10,253 nucleotides of DNA from JBKEDC01 sp047974225 (GTDB lineage: Bacteria; Bacteroidota; Bacteroidia; Bacteroidales; Prolixibacteraceae). The notes beneath the pieces are model-generated. The model saw nothing but the letters and a program-made list of their open reading frames with translations. It made no database searches and had not been told where the DNA came from. Location: contig JBKECD010000062.1 in the NCBI GenBank assembly GCA_047974225.1, positions 1 through 10,253 on the forward strand. The letters run 5' to 3'. Position 1 is the first letter of the stretch; each line of letters begins with the position of its first letter. The position numbers and the translations under genes are program-made. Positions 1 through 5,564 of the stretch are shown piece after piece.

Positions 1-39
1 CGCAATGCACATTGCGAGGGATTTTTTGTTTCCAGACAT
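1..39 (-). CDS. N-terminus of an unidentified protein (partial, runs off the left edge)
   Basis: An ATG at 39 on the minus strand opens a frame of 13 codons (MSGNKKSLAMCIA) that continues beyond the window. It begins 8 nt after the stop of the preceding PepSY-like lipoprotein gene, with a purine-rich leader (GAAAAGTAAA) directly before the ATG. This tight spacing suggests a third downstream member of the same operon. Two lysines followed by Leu-Ala-Met-Cys-Ile-Ala could start a signal peptide or membrane helix, but 13 residues are too few to assign a family. The gene call rests on position and spacing only. Confidence 0.5.
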   Translation of the reverse strand, partial: MSGNKKSLAMCIA

Positions 40-47
40 TTTACTTT

Positions 48-491
48 TCAATCGTTATCAATACGCATAAACGTTCCGTCTAATTGAAATTCGAGTTCGA
101 TTGAATTATCTAATTCCACTTGTTGATACGTGTGTTCCAGCTCCCAGTCGGTGATGCTTCGTTCGGCATAATTTTCACTCACATAGGTCAAGATAGCTTC
201 TGGGATAACTGAATCGGGAAGTTTTGTCGCACCATCAATGTCATATATTTTGAAACTCCCATCAAAATTAAGCTCGAAGCCTCCTTGCAAGAAGATTTCA
301 TAGCTTACCGACTTTCGCTCTTCCTCCTTTATGGCTGTAGAAATTGGATTGTCGGGGAAGTGAGTTCCCACATATTCCACAATTTCCGTCGGAATATCCT
401 TTGTGGATAGGATTGTTTCTGTGTCATCATCTGCGCATGAGCACAAAGCTGCAAGCAAGATGGCAGCTGCTGTAATTCGAAATACTGTCAT
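48..491 (-). CDS. PepSY-like (BLIP-like fold) lipoprotein, probably surface-exposed
   Basis: This 147-residue protein starts with a lipoprotein signal peptide: a hydrophobic stretch at residues 5-17 and then LCSC, with Cys19 the likely lipidated residue. The following ADDDTE resembles the acidic lipoprotein export signal described for Bacteroidota, which sends lipoproteins to the cell surface. The mature part has two similar halves, about residues 30-85 and 90-145. Each has an IP/LP start, a helix ending near a Tyr-Val pair, and a strand pair ending in ELNFDGSF or ELEFQLDGTF. That is the pattern of PepSY-like secreted proteins (PF11396/DUF2874 type). Their biochemical role is not settled; neighbouring two-component genes suggest envelope sensing or ligand binding. 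It lies 13 nt downstream of a second PepSY-like gene and is probably cotranscribed with it. Family assignment is from pattern recognition and is fairly secure; surface location is inferred. Confidence 0.8.
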   Translation of the reverse strand: MTVFRITAAAILLAALCSCADDDTETILSTKDIPTEIVEYVGTHFPDNPISTAIKEEERKSVSYEIFLQGGFELNFDGSFKIYDIDGATKLPDSVIPEAILTYVSENYAERSITDWELEHTYQQVELDNSIELEFQLDGTFMRIDND

Positions 492-504
492 AATTTATTC
501 TTTA

Positions 505-939
505 TTATTTTACAATTGTTCCATCTAGATTGAAATGCACCGTAATATCATCGTCGGCAAACCAACGCTCAAGCTCGACTTTGAGGGTTACTACATTGTT
601 TGTTGTGATGCGATAGGCATCTTCAACCGTGTGATTTTTGTAATCTCTGCCAATGACATCAAGCACAGCTTGGGGCAGTTCTCGTTTCGTGATTTTTTCA
701 ACCAACTTCACTTGCTTTCCTTCGGCGGTGTACCATGCCTCTAAGTCTCTTGTCCACGACAACTCAAAATCCACCTGATATAATCCTCGATCCAGTTCCC
801 AGTCCACATCTTTTGCTTTCGGAAAATCAATGTAAAATTGATTGAGGACTAATGAAGGAACTTGACTTGCAGGAATGTCTTTTGCTAATGCTCCAAAAGC
901 AAGAAGCAGCACACCGATAATTAAACTACACTTTCTCAT
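505..939 (-). CDS. Secreted PepSY-like (BLIP-like fold) protein
   Basis: I chose the ATG at 939 (MRKCSLIIGVLLLAFGALA...) over an in-frame start at 969. The resulting 144 residues then open with a compact signal peptide, likely cleaved after GALA, and the longer form would overlap the predicted -7 promoter element. The mature protein has two repeats, about residues 24-75 and 80-144. Both begin with a helix (VPSLVLNQFYIDFP; LPQAVLDVIGRDY), include a D-x-E/x-V-x-L strand pair, and end in a glycine turn (YTAEGK; FNLDGT). This is the PepSY-like architecture seen in the next gene. There is no lipobox, so this copy is probably periplasmic while its partner is lipid-anchored. It sits 71 nt after the histidine kinase gene, behind a box also found in front of the response regulator, so it is likely a target of that system. 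Confidence 0.82.
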   Translation of the reverse strand: MRKCSLIIGVLLLAFGALAKDIPASQVPSLVLNQFYIDFPKAKDVDWELDRGLYQVDFELSWTRDLEAWYTAEGKQVKLVEKITKRELPQAVLDVIGRDYKNHTVEDAYRITTNNVVTLKVELERWFADDDITVHFNLDGTIVK

Positions 940-966
940 GTCTATTGAATTTAAATTTATAATAGA

Positions 967-974
967 CAAAGCTA
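967..974 (-). promoter_or_regulatory. -7 promoter element (TAGCTTTG) for the PepSY-like genes
   Basis: On the minus strand TAGCTTTG matches the Bacteroidota -7 consensus TAnnTTTG exactly. It lies 27 nt upstream of the ATG at 939, leaving a leader of about 20 nt. No TTTG is present at the expected -33 spacing; the 20-bp box at 983-1002 covers that position instead. This arrangement suggests an activator-dependent promoter. The match is seen directly; activity is inferred. Confidence 0.55.
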
Positions 975-982
975 GGGTGTGA

Positions 983-1002
983 TTCTAGAAAGATTTGGGA
1001 AT
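983..1002 (-). promoter_or_regulatory. Predicted response-regulator box, copy B
   Basis: On the minus strand this reads ATTCCCAAATCTTTCTAGAA. It matches the box at 2986-3005 in 19 of 20 positions. It lies between the kinase stop and the PepSY-like gene, with 8 bp separating it from the TAGCTTTG -7 element. A TTCC half-site and a TTCT variant are 11 bp apart, the periodicity used by OmpR/PhoB-type dimers. Binding by the neighbouring response regulator is inferred. Confidence 0.55.
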
Positions 1003-1010
1003 TTTCCTTT

Positions 1011-2291
1011 TTAGCTGAAATTAATTTCAAAAAAGTGCTTGCCGTTGAAAAAATGATAGGCAATCTGCAAGCGATAATGCTTCACTATGGCTTGCACAAT
1101 AGCCAAGCCCAAGCCACTACCATGTTCCGATTGACTTCCTTTGCTGAATCGCTTGAAAAGCATCCGACTGTCGAGGGCTTGCCTTTTGCCGGTGTTGCCG
1201 ATGCTAAGTTGATTGTTTTTCAAGCTGATTTCAATCGAGCCATTTTCAACATTGTGAAAGATTGCATTCTTCAAAAGATTGCTCACTAAGATACTGACTA
1301 AAGTTGGGTTCAACTCTTTGCTTATTGGCTCATCGTCAATAAACGATATTACAATATTTTTGAAATTCGCATAGTCGCTCAATTCGTCCACACTCTGATG
1401 TGCCACCTCATTGAGCGACACCTGTCGAATGTCTAGGAATTGTTGGTTTTCAATCTTTGAGAAGAGCAATAGGGATTTATTGATGCGAATCAGACGTTGT
1501 AAAATCTGATAGGTATCTTCAAGCCGTTCGACCTGCATTTCTGAAAGCTGTTCATCTTCAAACAGTAGTTCCAACTTATTGCTCGCAATTGCCAATGGCG
1601 TTTGCAACTCATGCGAGGCATTTGCAATAAACTCTTTTTGCTGATTTAGCGCATCCACACCATACCGAACCATCGTGTTTATCGCTTGCTCCAAGTCTTT
1701 AAACTCCTTGATTTGACTATCCGTATGGGGTATTGTTTTCGACTGCCCAATTTTATACGACTTCAACTGATTTAAAAAATGATAAAAGGGCTGCCACACT
1801 TTTCTAAGCACCACATTGTTTACCCACACAATGCTCGAAATGAGCAAAAAATAAAGCACCACAATATTCCACAGCAATGCTTCGATAAGATCATCTTGCT
1901 CCACAATCGGATTGGCGATATGCAATTGATAATATCTGCCATTGGCTTCAAATGTAGTGATTAGCATGCGGACGGGTTCCAACTCTAAATCATCATCATC
2001 AAAATCTTGCATCAAAATATCCGTGTCGATATATCGGTCTTTAGCTTGCAGGGCTTCCGAACGACTGATTTCTTTCAAGGTGTAAAGACTTTCATCGAAA
2101 CTATTCTTTTCAGCAATCACCGAGTCGCTCGCTGTGTATTGTATGATAAGTCGCTTGTGGTTTTCCAATTCCTCATCGGCATTATCTTTTATTTCGTGTT
2201 GCATGTTGAAATAAAGAACAACCGACCAAATGCCCAACAATAGAAAAATGGCAGCTGATAAATATTTTAAAGATTGATTGAGTAGTTTCAA
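1011..2291 (-). CDS. Sensor histidine kinase (HisKA/HATPase, membrane-bound)
   Basis: This 426-residue inner-membrane kinase pairs with the response regulator immediately upstream. TM1 is about residues 9-29, an extracytoplasmic sensor region spans about 30-137, and TM2 is about 138-160. The H-box FIANASHELQTPL puts the phospho-accepting His at 227. The N-box is LLKNAIFHN (N342, N347), the F-box is LFKRFSKG, and the G2 box is GSGLGLAIV (391-399). The G1 box reads IGNTG (364-368), with Asn where DxGxG kinases have a glycine and no leading Asp. As I recall, this variant is common in Bacteroidota kinases and does not by itself imply inactivity. The start is TTG at 2291, overlapping the regulator's stop (TTGA, 4-nt overlap), which implies translational coupling. 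The sensor region shows no domain I recognise, so the stimulus is unknown; the downstream PepSY-like proteins are obvious candidates as sensor partners or outputs. Confidence 0.92.
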   Translation of the reverse strand: MKLLNQSLKYLSAAIFLLLGIWSVVLYFNMQHEIKDNADEELENHKRLIIQYTASDSVIAEKNSFDESLYTLKEISRSEALQAKDRYIDTDILMQDFDDDDLELEPVRMLITTFEANGRYYQLHIANPIVEQDDLIEALLWNIVVLYFLLISSIVWVNNVVLRKVWQPFYHFLNQLKSYKIGQSKTIPHTDSQIKEFKDLEQAINTMVRYGVDALNQQKEFIANASHELQTPLAIASNKLELLFEDEQLSEMQVERLEDTYQILQRLIRINKSLLLFSKIENQQFLDIRQVSLNEVAHQSVDELSDYANFKNIVISFIDDEPISKELNPTLVSILVSNLLKNAIFHNVENGSIEISLKNNQLSIGNTGKRQALDSRMLFKRFSKGSQSEHGSGLGLAIVQAIVKHYRLQIAYHFFNGKHFFEINFS

Positions 2292-2965
2292 AGCTGTATC
2301 AGTTTATAGCCCACACCATAGGTGGCTTCGATAGAAATATTTGCCTGAGCATCTTTTAATTTCTTCCTCAGGTTTTTAATCTGATAGTAGATAAAATCGA
2401 AGCTATCGGCATTGTCAGAATCATCGCCCCACACATATTCTGCCAAAGCTGATTTGGTAATCAGTCGATTTTTATTGTACATGAAATAATACAAGATATC
2501 AAACTCTTTCCGATTGAGGTGCACCAATTCGCCATCTACTTTAAACAGTCGTTCATCAATATCAAGCTCAACATTCAATAGCTTAATGACGTTCTTTCCG
2601 TTCAAATTTTTTCGGCGGATGACTGCTCGCACACGTGCATTTAGCTCCGAGAGATGAAAAGGTTTGGTCAGATAATCATCAGCACCAAGCTCTAAGCCGA
2701 GCACCTTATCCTCTAGAGAGTCTTTTGCTGAAATGATAATCACATTGTCTGTTTTCTCCAGCTTCCGCAGCTCTTTGAGAATGTCGATGCCACTTCCCCC
2801 GGGCAGCATAATATCAAGCAGAATACAGTCATAATCATATATGGCTACTTTTGAAAAGGCATCATCGAAGGTAGAAACACATTCGACCAAAAAATCTTCT
2901 TTACACAAAGACTCCTTAATGTTTTGCTGGAGTTGCAGTTCATCTTCTATAAGCAAAATTTTCAT
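2288..2965 (-). CDS. OmpR/PhoB-family response regulator
   Basis: The ATG at 2965 gives 225 residues beginning MKILLIEDE, the standard start of a receiver domain; a longer frame to 3022 would add 19 non-conserved residues and run through the predicted promoter. Receiver landmarks are all present: acidic pair E7/D8, phospho-acceptor D51 in LLDIMLPGGSG, S79, and K101 in TKPF. The DNA-binding winged helix covers about 126-223 and includes NRKEFDILYYF, the recognition-helix region SFDFIYYQIKNLRKKL, and the terminal YGVGYKL hairpin. It should be phosphorylated by the kinase encoded just downstream, whose start overlaps its stop. A 20-bp box upstream recurs before the PepSY-like genes, suggesting autoregulation plus control of those genes. 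The family is certain; the targets are inferred. Confidence 0.95.
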   Translation of the reverse strand: MKILLIEDELQLQQNIKESLCKEDFLVECVSTFDDAFSKVAIYDYDCILLDIMLPGGSGIDILKELRKLEKTDNVIIISAKDSLEDKVLGLELGADDYLTKPFHLSELNARVRAVIRRKNLNGKNVIKLLNVELDIDERLFKVDGELVHLNRKEFDILYYFMYNKNRLITKSALAEYVWGDDSDNADSFDFIYYQIKNLRKKLKDAQANISIEATYGVGYKLIQL

Positions 2966-2969
2966 GGCG

Positions 2970-2977
2970 CAAAAATG
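2970..2977 (-). promoter_or_regulatory. Possible -7 element (CATTTTTG) for the response regulator
   Basis: On the minus strand CATTTTTG differs from TAnnTTTG only at the first base. It is separated by exactly 8 bp from the 20-bp box upstream, the same spacing as at the PepSY-like promoter. It ends only 4 nt before the ATG at 2965, so a transcript from it would be leaderless or nearly so. That makes the call weaker than its counterpart at 967-974. Confidence 0.35.
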
Positions 2978-2985
2978 AGGAAAAT

Positions 2986-3005
2986 TTCTGGAAAGATTTG
3001 GGAAT
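2986..3005 (-). promoter_or_regulatory. Predicted response-regulator box, copy A (autoregulatory)
   Basis: On the minus strand this reads ATTCCCAAATCTTTCCAGAA, with one mismatch to copy B at 983-1002. TTCC half-sites occur at 3001-3004, 2990-2993 and (just outside the box) 2979-2982, all exactly 11 bp apart. That is the direct-repeat spacing typical of OmpR/PhoB-family binding sites. The box lies in the 58-nt gap between the tetR-type gene and the response regulator. Confidence 0.55.
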
Positions 3006-3023
3006 AATCCGTTATTTCGCAAG

Positions 3024-3767
3024 TCATTTCACATCAATTCCTGCACACTCTTTCAATCGCTCCACTTCCTCCATCGAAAGTTTCGTGATTTTGGCGATAA
3101 GCTCAGATGAAAGTCCCTCTTGGTGTGCTTGGATAGCCACTTGCTGCAAGGCATTTGCTTGTTCCACTTTCTCAAATAGTACGTCCACCAACCAAAAAAT
3201 GGTGCGGAGTAATTCCTCCTTGTTTTCAGAAGAACTTAGATCGACGGTGCAGAAATCTCCCCGATGCTTGTGGCAAATTAGAAAGTAGAATCCAGCAAAA
3301 ATGAGTGCGATGATATAATTAAATTTGATGCCTTGCGCACTTAATATATCCTCCCCCTGGGCAAGCAGCTTTCGTGAAAACATTTCCCTTTTCACAGTCA
3401 GTGCTAGTGTGCCGTTGACCTTGTCGGCAAGCTCCCAAACTAATATCTGCTGAAAATCCTCGTTTTTCCAAACAAGCTCAAATTGTTCCCTGATAATCTC
3501 TTTGAGGAAATCGATTGGATTGTCGGCTTCCGCAGCATCTTCTCTCCGCAGATTATTCAGCCAAAAATCTTGTCGCGCGAGATAGGTGTCGAGCAACTCT
3601 TGGAAACCACCAAAGTGCCGATATAGTGCCGACACATCAACCTTCGACTCCTCGCCAAAGGTCTTCACATTCAGATAATAAAAACCATGCTTGATTAGCA
3701 CTCGACGCACCGTGTCGAGCATTTCCTCTTTTATTTCAATGGTGCGAACTTGTCTTTTTGTTGCCAT
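3024..3767 (-). CDS. TetR/AcrR-family transcriptional regulator with an extra C-terminal tail
   Basis: Starting at the ATG at 3767 (MATKRQVRT...) gives 247 residues; an upstream in-frame start at 3812 would add residues overlapping the likely promoter. Residues 10-63 form a TetR-type helix-turn-helix: helix 1 is EEMLDTVRRVLIKHGF, and the recognition region is VDVSALYRHFGG followed by ELLDTYL. The middle (about 85-200) is the variable ligand-binding and dimerisation part, with a very hydrophobic helix YIIALIFAGFYFLI (151-164). Residues 208-236 (QQVAIQAHQEGLSSELIAKITKLSMEEVE) are not typical of TetR proteins. They resemble the short helical tail found at the end of Rpn/PD-(D/E)XK transposase-like nucleases. 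The gene precedes the two-component operon by 58 nt, but a separate promoter for the latter is likely. The ligand is unknown. Confidence 0.85.
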   Translation of the reverse strand: MATKRQVRTIEIKEEMLDTVRRVLIKHGFYYLNVKTFGEESKVDVSALYRHFGGFQELLDTYLARQDFWLNNLRREDAAEADNPIDFLKEIIREQFELVWKNEDFQQILVWELADKVNGTLALTVKREMFSRKLLAQGEDILSAQGIKFNYIIALIFAGFYFLICHKHRGDFCTVDLSSSENKEELLRTIFWLVDVLFEKVEQANALQQVAIQAHQEGLSSELIAKITKLSMEEVERLKECAGIDVK

Positions 3768-3809
3768 GATGAAATTAGTAATTCCGATTAGCATGCGTTT
3801 GTATGAATG

Positions 3810-3817
3810 CAAAACTA
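3810..3817 (-). promoter_or_regulatory. Candidate -7 element (TAGTTTTG) for the tetR-type gene
   Basis: The minus strand carries TAGTTTTG, a full match to TAnnTTTG, 42 nt upstream of the ATG at 3767. No TTTG is visible at -33; that position is occupied by the edge of the MITE-end-like repeat beginning at 3833. The element is embedded in an inverted repeat (3811-3855) that could also be an operator. Confidence 0.4.
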
Positions 3818-3832
3818 ATGATTTTTACGAAA

Positions 3833-3855
3833 GGGGACTTCTAAAAATTAGTTTT
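3833..3855 (+). repeat. Solo copy of the MITE terminal repeat
   Basis: The 23 bases beginning GGGGACTTCTAAAAATTAG and ending in TTTT are identical to the left end of the element at 7410-7596. Similarity may run on weakly (TTTTTAAGGGAG against TTTTAAATTGGGGAG). No matching opposite end was found in the rest of this intergenic region, so it looks like a decayed or deleted copy. It is also the right half of an imperfect inverted repeat spanning 3811-3855 upstream of the tetR-type gene. Confidence 0.7.
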
Positions 3856-3937
3856 TAAGGGAGAAACCATGCGATTTGACAGTATTTTGTCGAAAGATTC
3901 ATTTTGTAAGAAATAAAAGAATAATTTTCAACATCAA

Positions 3938-3981
3938 AAAACAATAGTTTCAAAACGATTACAAAACAATAGGTTGCAAAA
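3938..3981 (+). repeat. Pair of direct repeats upstream of the crp-like promoter
   Basis: AAAACAATAGTTTCAAAA (3938-3955) and AAAACAATAGGTTGCAAAA (3963-3981) are near-identical and 25 bp apart from start to start. They lie 41 bp upstream of the -33 element, within the 333-nt non-coding gap between the divergent genes. They could be regulator sites, but the region is A-rich and chance similarity is possible. Between them and the tetR-type promoter region I see nothing else. Confidence 0.35.
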
Positions 3982-4021
3982 ATACACAACCACACTTTTT
4001 ATTAGAAAAATAAAAATACAC

Positions 4022-4053
4022 TTTGCACATATAGTTTGTTTGCTTTACATTTG
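4022..4053 (+). promoter_or_regulatory. Bacteroidota-type promoter for the Crp-like regulator operon
   Basis: TTTG at 4022-4025 and TACATTTG at 4046-4053 match the -33 and -7 consensus of the Bacteroidota primary sigma factor, with a 20-bp spacer inside the usual 19-21 range. Transcription would start near 4058-4062, giving a leader of about 40 nt before the ATG at 4101. This is the clearest promoter in the window. Confidence 0.65.
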
Positions 4054-4100
4054 CACTTGATTTGACTTTTGCAAAGTAATCACAACTCTAATCTCTAATT

Positions 4101-4682
4101 ATGATAGAATATCTAAAAAAACACATTTTGCTGAGTAAAAATGCAGAAGAAGCATTGCGCGAGGCAATCGAAGTGAAGACCTATCTTCCAAATGAACATT
4201 TGTTTTGGGCTAACGACAATTGTTGCGACTATTTTTTTATTCAACAAGGGCTAGCGCGAGTGTATGTGCAAGACATCAAGGGGAAAGACCAAACACTTTG
4301 GCTGGTGGGCGAAGAACGGATTACATCGCCCATGCAGTCGGTGTTTCGCAAGCGAGAGCGCAAAATTAGCTTTTCGTGTGAATTGCTGACCGCTAGCGAG
4401 GTGGTGCAATTAAAGCATAAAGATTTAATTCGCCTAGTGAATCAGTTCCCCGAGTTTTTGGAGATGTTTATGCTTGTGGTCTGTCAGTTTAGCGATGATG
4501 TGATGAATCACATTGCGGAAACAAAGAAGCCCTGCCGCGAGCGAATTCTAAATTTTATCAAAACGAACAAAGCTATTTTTGGACTACTGCCCTTTAAGCA
4601 TTTGGCGAGCTATTTGGGCATGACCTCCGAAGCCTTTTCCCGAGTAAAGGGCAAAATGCTGCGAGAGCATAACGTAATCTAA
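4101..4682 (+). CDS. Crp/Fnr-family transcriptional regulator
   Basis: This 193-residue protein has the Crp/Fnr layout. A cyclic-nucleotide-binding-type beta-roll spans about residues 15-110 (YFFIQQGLARVYV at 44-56 is the characteristic core strand and glycine turn). A dimerisation helix lies at about 112-140, and a short winged helix at about 145-193 contains the helix-turn-helix PFKHLASYLGMTSEAFSRVKGKM (164-186). The arginine-containing phosphate cassette of cAMP-binding Crp is absent. This is usual for the many short Bacteroidota members, which probably sense something else or nothing. It has no cysteine cluster of the Fnr iron-sulphur type. The length (about 190) is normal. It is transcribed away from the tetR-type gene and is followed after 34 nt by a PH/SHOCT membrane protein, probably in the same transcript. 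Confidence 0.9.
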   Translation: MIEYLKKHILLSKNAEEALREAIEVKTYLPNEHLFWANDNCCDYFFIQQGLARVYVQDIKGKDQTLWLVGEERITSPMQSVFRKRERKISFSCELLTASEVVQLKHKDLIRLVNQFPEFLEMFMLVVCQFSDDVMNHIAETKKPCRERILNFIKTNKAIFGLLPFKHLASYLGMTSEAFSRVKGKMLREHNVI

Positions 4683-4716
4683 CGGAAATACTTATATATT
4701 AATTACAATACACATC

Positions 4717-5325
4717 ATGAAAGAAAAAACAAAAAACAATGTCGTTGCTGAATCTAAAAAGCATTGGATAGCCTATGTCTTGCCCATATTTGGAACTCTA
4801 TTCGGACTGATGACCGCACTAGTCGGGTCAGCCGATGATAAACAAACGATTTTCGGATACTTGGTTCTGATAATAGGATTAATAATTCTACTCATGTCGT
4901 TCAATGCCTTTTGGCGCATCAAATCTTGCCGATGGATACTCACCGAAGAAGAACTGATTATTAAATCAGGCTTTTTGCCTTGGCGAAAGTCCTATTTCGA
5001 CATCCCAATGGAAGACATCTATGAGTCATACGTTAGTTTTGGATTTTGGGGAAAGATGTTGGGATATGCTCAATTGACCATCAGAAGAACCGAAGGAGTA
5101 ACCAGCCATTTCAGCTCAAATATGATGGTCAATCACACGATGCTCATGCGAACGATAAATGCCGAAGTGAGAAAGCTCAAAAAGCTATCGCGACAAGTGC
5201 AAACAATAAATAATCATTCAAATCTTTCGGTTTCTGATGAGCTGCTGAAGTTAAAAGATTTATTAAACAGTGGAGTAATCAGTGAAGAAGAGTTTGAAAC
5301 GTTGAAAAAGAATTTAGTTGGTTGA
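4717..5325 (+). CDS. Membrane protein with bacterial PH domain and C-terminal SHOCT motif
   Basis: In this 202-residue protein two transmembrane helices (about 17-38 and 45-67) are followed by a PH-like domain (about 70-155). That domain contains the typical bPH2 strand series WILTEEELIIKSGFLPWRKSYFDIPMEDI, where a basic hairpin precedes the I-P-x-x-D-I strand. Residues 171-202 (DELLKLKDLLNSGVISEEEFETLKKNLVG) form a SHOCT motif, a short C-terminal oligomerisation or targeting element. The architecture resembles YdbT/DUF304-type membrane proteins, whose function is mostly unknown. The 34-nt gap from the Crp-like gene and the absence of a clear separate promoter suggest one operon. Domain calls are confident; no substrate or role can be given. 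Confidence 0.85.
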   Translation: MKEKTKNNVVAESKKHWIAYVLPIFGTLFGLMTALVGSADDKQTIFGYLVLIIGLIILLMSFNAFWRIKSCRWILTEEELIIKSGFLPWRKSYFDIPMEDIYESYVSFGFWGKMLGYAQLTIRRTEGVTSHFSSNMMVNHTMLMRTINAEVRKLKKLSRQVQTINNHSNLSVSDELLKLKDLLNSGVISEEEFETLKKNLVG

Positions 5326-5389
5326 TGCCCCGACTCGAAACGATATTGATTAATGTCAAGTGGTATTAATTTTTAATTGTTTTACTTTG

Positions 5390-5540
5390 CAATCGTAAAT
5401 CAATGCTAGTTACACTACTATCAGAAAGTTTAGCGTGAAGCGTAACACTTCACAAACACACGACACTTCGCAAAGAAAACGCCTTTGCAAACACACACTA
5501 TGAAAAGAGCTTCTCGTTTTTATCGAGAAGCTCTTTTTTT
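5390..5540 (+). ncRNA. Candidate small RNA or structured 3' region with three hairpins
   Basis: No ORF fills the 239 nt between the PH/SHOCT gene and the convergent secreted-protein gene. Three hairpins follow one another: GTGAAG/CTTCAC (5435-5440 with 5448-5453), GCAAAG/CTTTGC (5470-5475 with 5483-5488), and the 14-bp terminator stem at 5503-5537. Each has a 7-nt loop, and A/C-rich linkers (such as AAACACAC) separate them. A weak -7-like TTACTTTG at 5382-5389 lacks a -33 partner. It may be an independent small RNA or the processed 3' end of the upstream transcript. The left boundary is a guess. Confidence 0.35.
5503..5540 (+). terminator. Intrinsic terminator, possibly bidirectional
   Basis: A perfect 14-bp stem (AAAAGAGCTTCTCG, 5503-5516, with 5524-5537) closes a 7-nt loop and runs into seven consecutive Ts on the plus strand. 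It lies between convergent genes. On the minus strand it is 27 nt after the stop of the 607-residue gene and ends in TTTT, so it may terminate that transcript too, though less strongly. Confidence 0.88.
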
Positions 5541-5564
5541 CTACTAGAACCGAAGCCCACACGC

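Noticed and set aside
1011..2291. Kinase as a degenerate pseudokinase because of its altered G1 box
   Set aside because: The H-box, N-box, F-box and G2 box are all intact, and an N-x-G style G1 box is, as far as I know, common in Bacteroidota kinases.
2966..3022. Longer response regulator starting at 3022
   Set aside because: The receiver fold begins at MKILLIEDE, and the extra 19 residues would be encoded by the box and -7-like element shared with the PepSY-like promoter.
5500..5547. Tiny plus-strand ORF of 15 codons (ATG at 5500)
   Set aside because: It consists almost entirely of the terminator hairpin, so translation is implausible.
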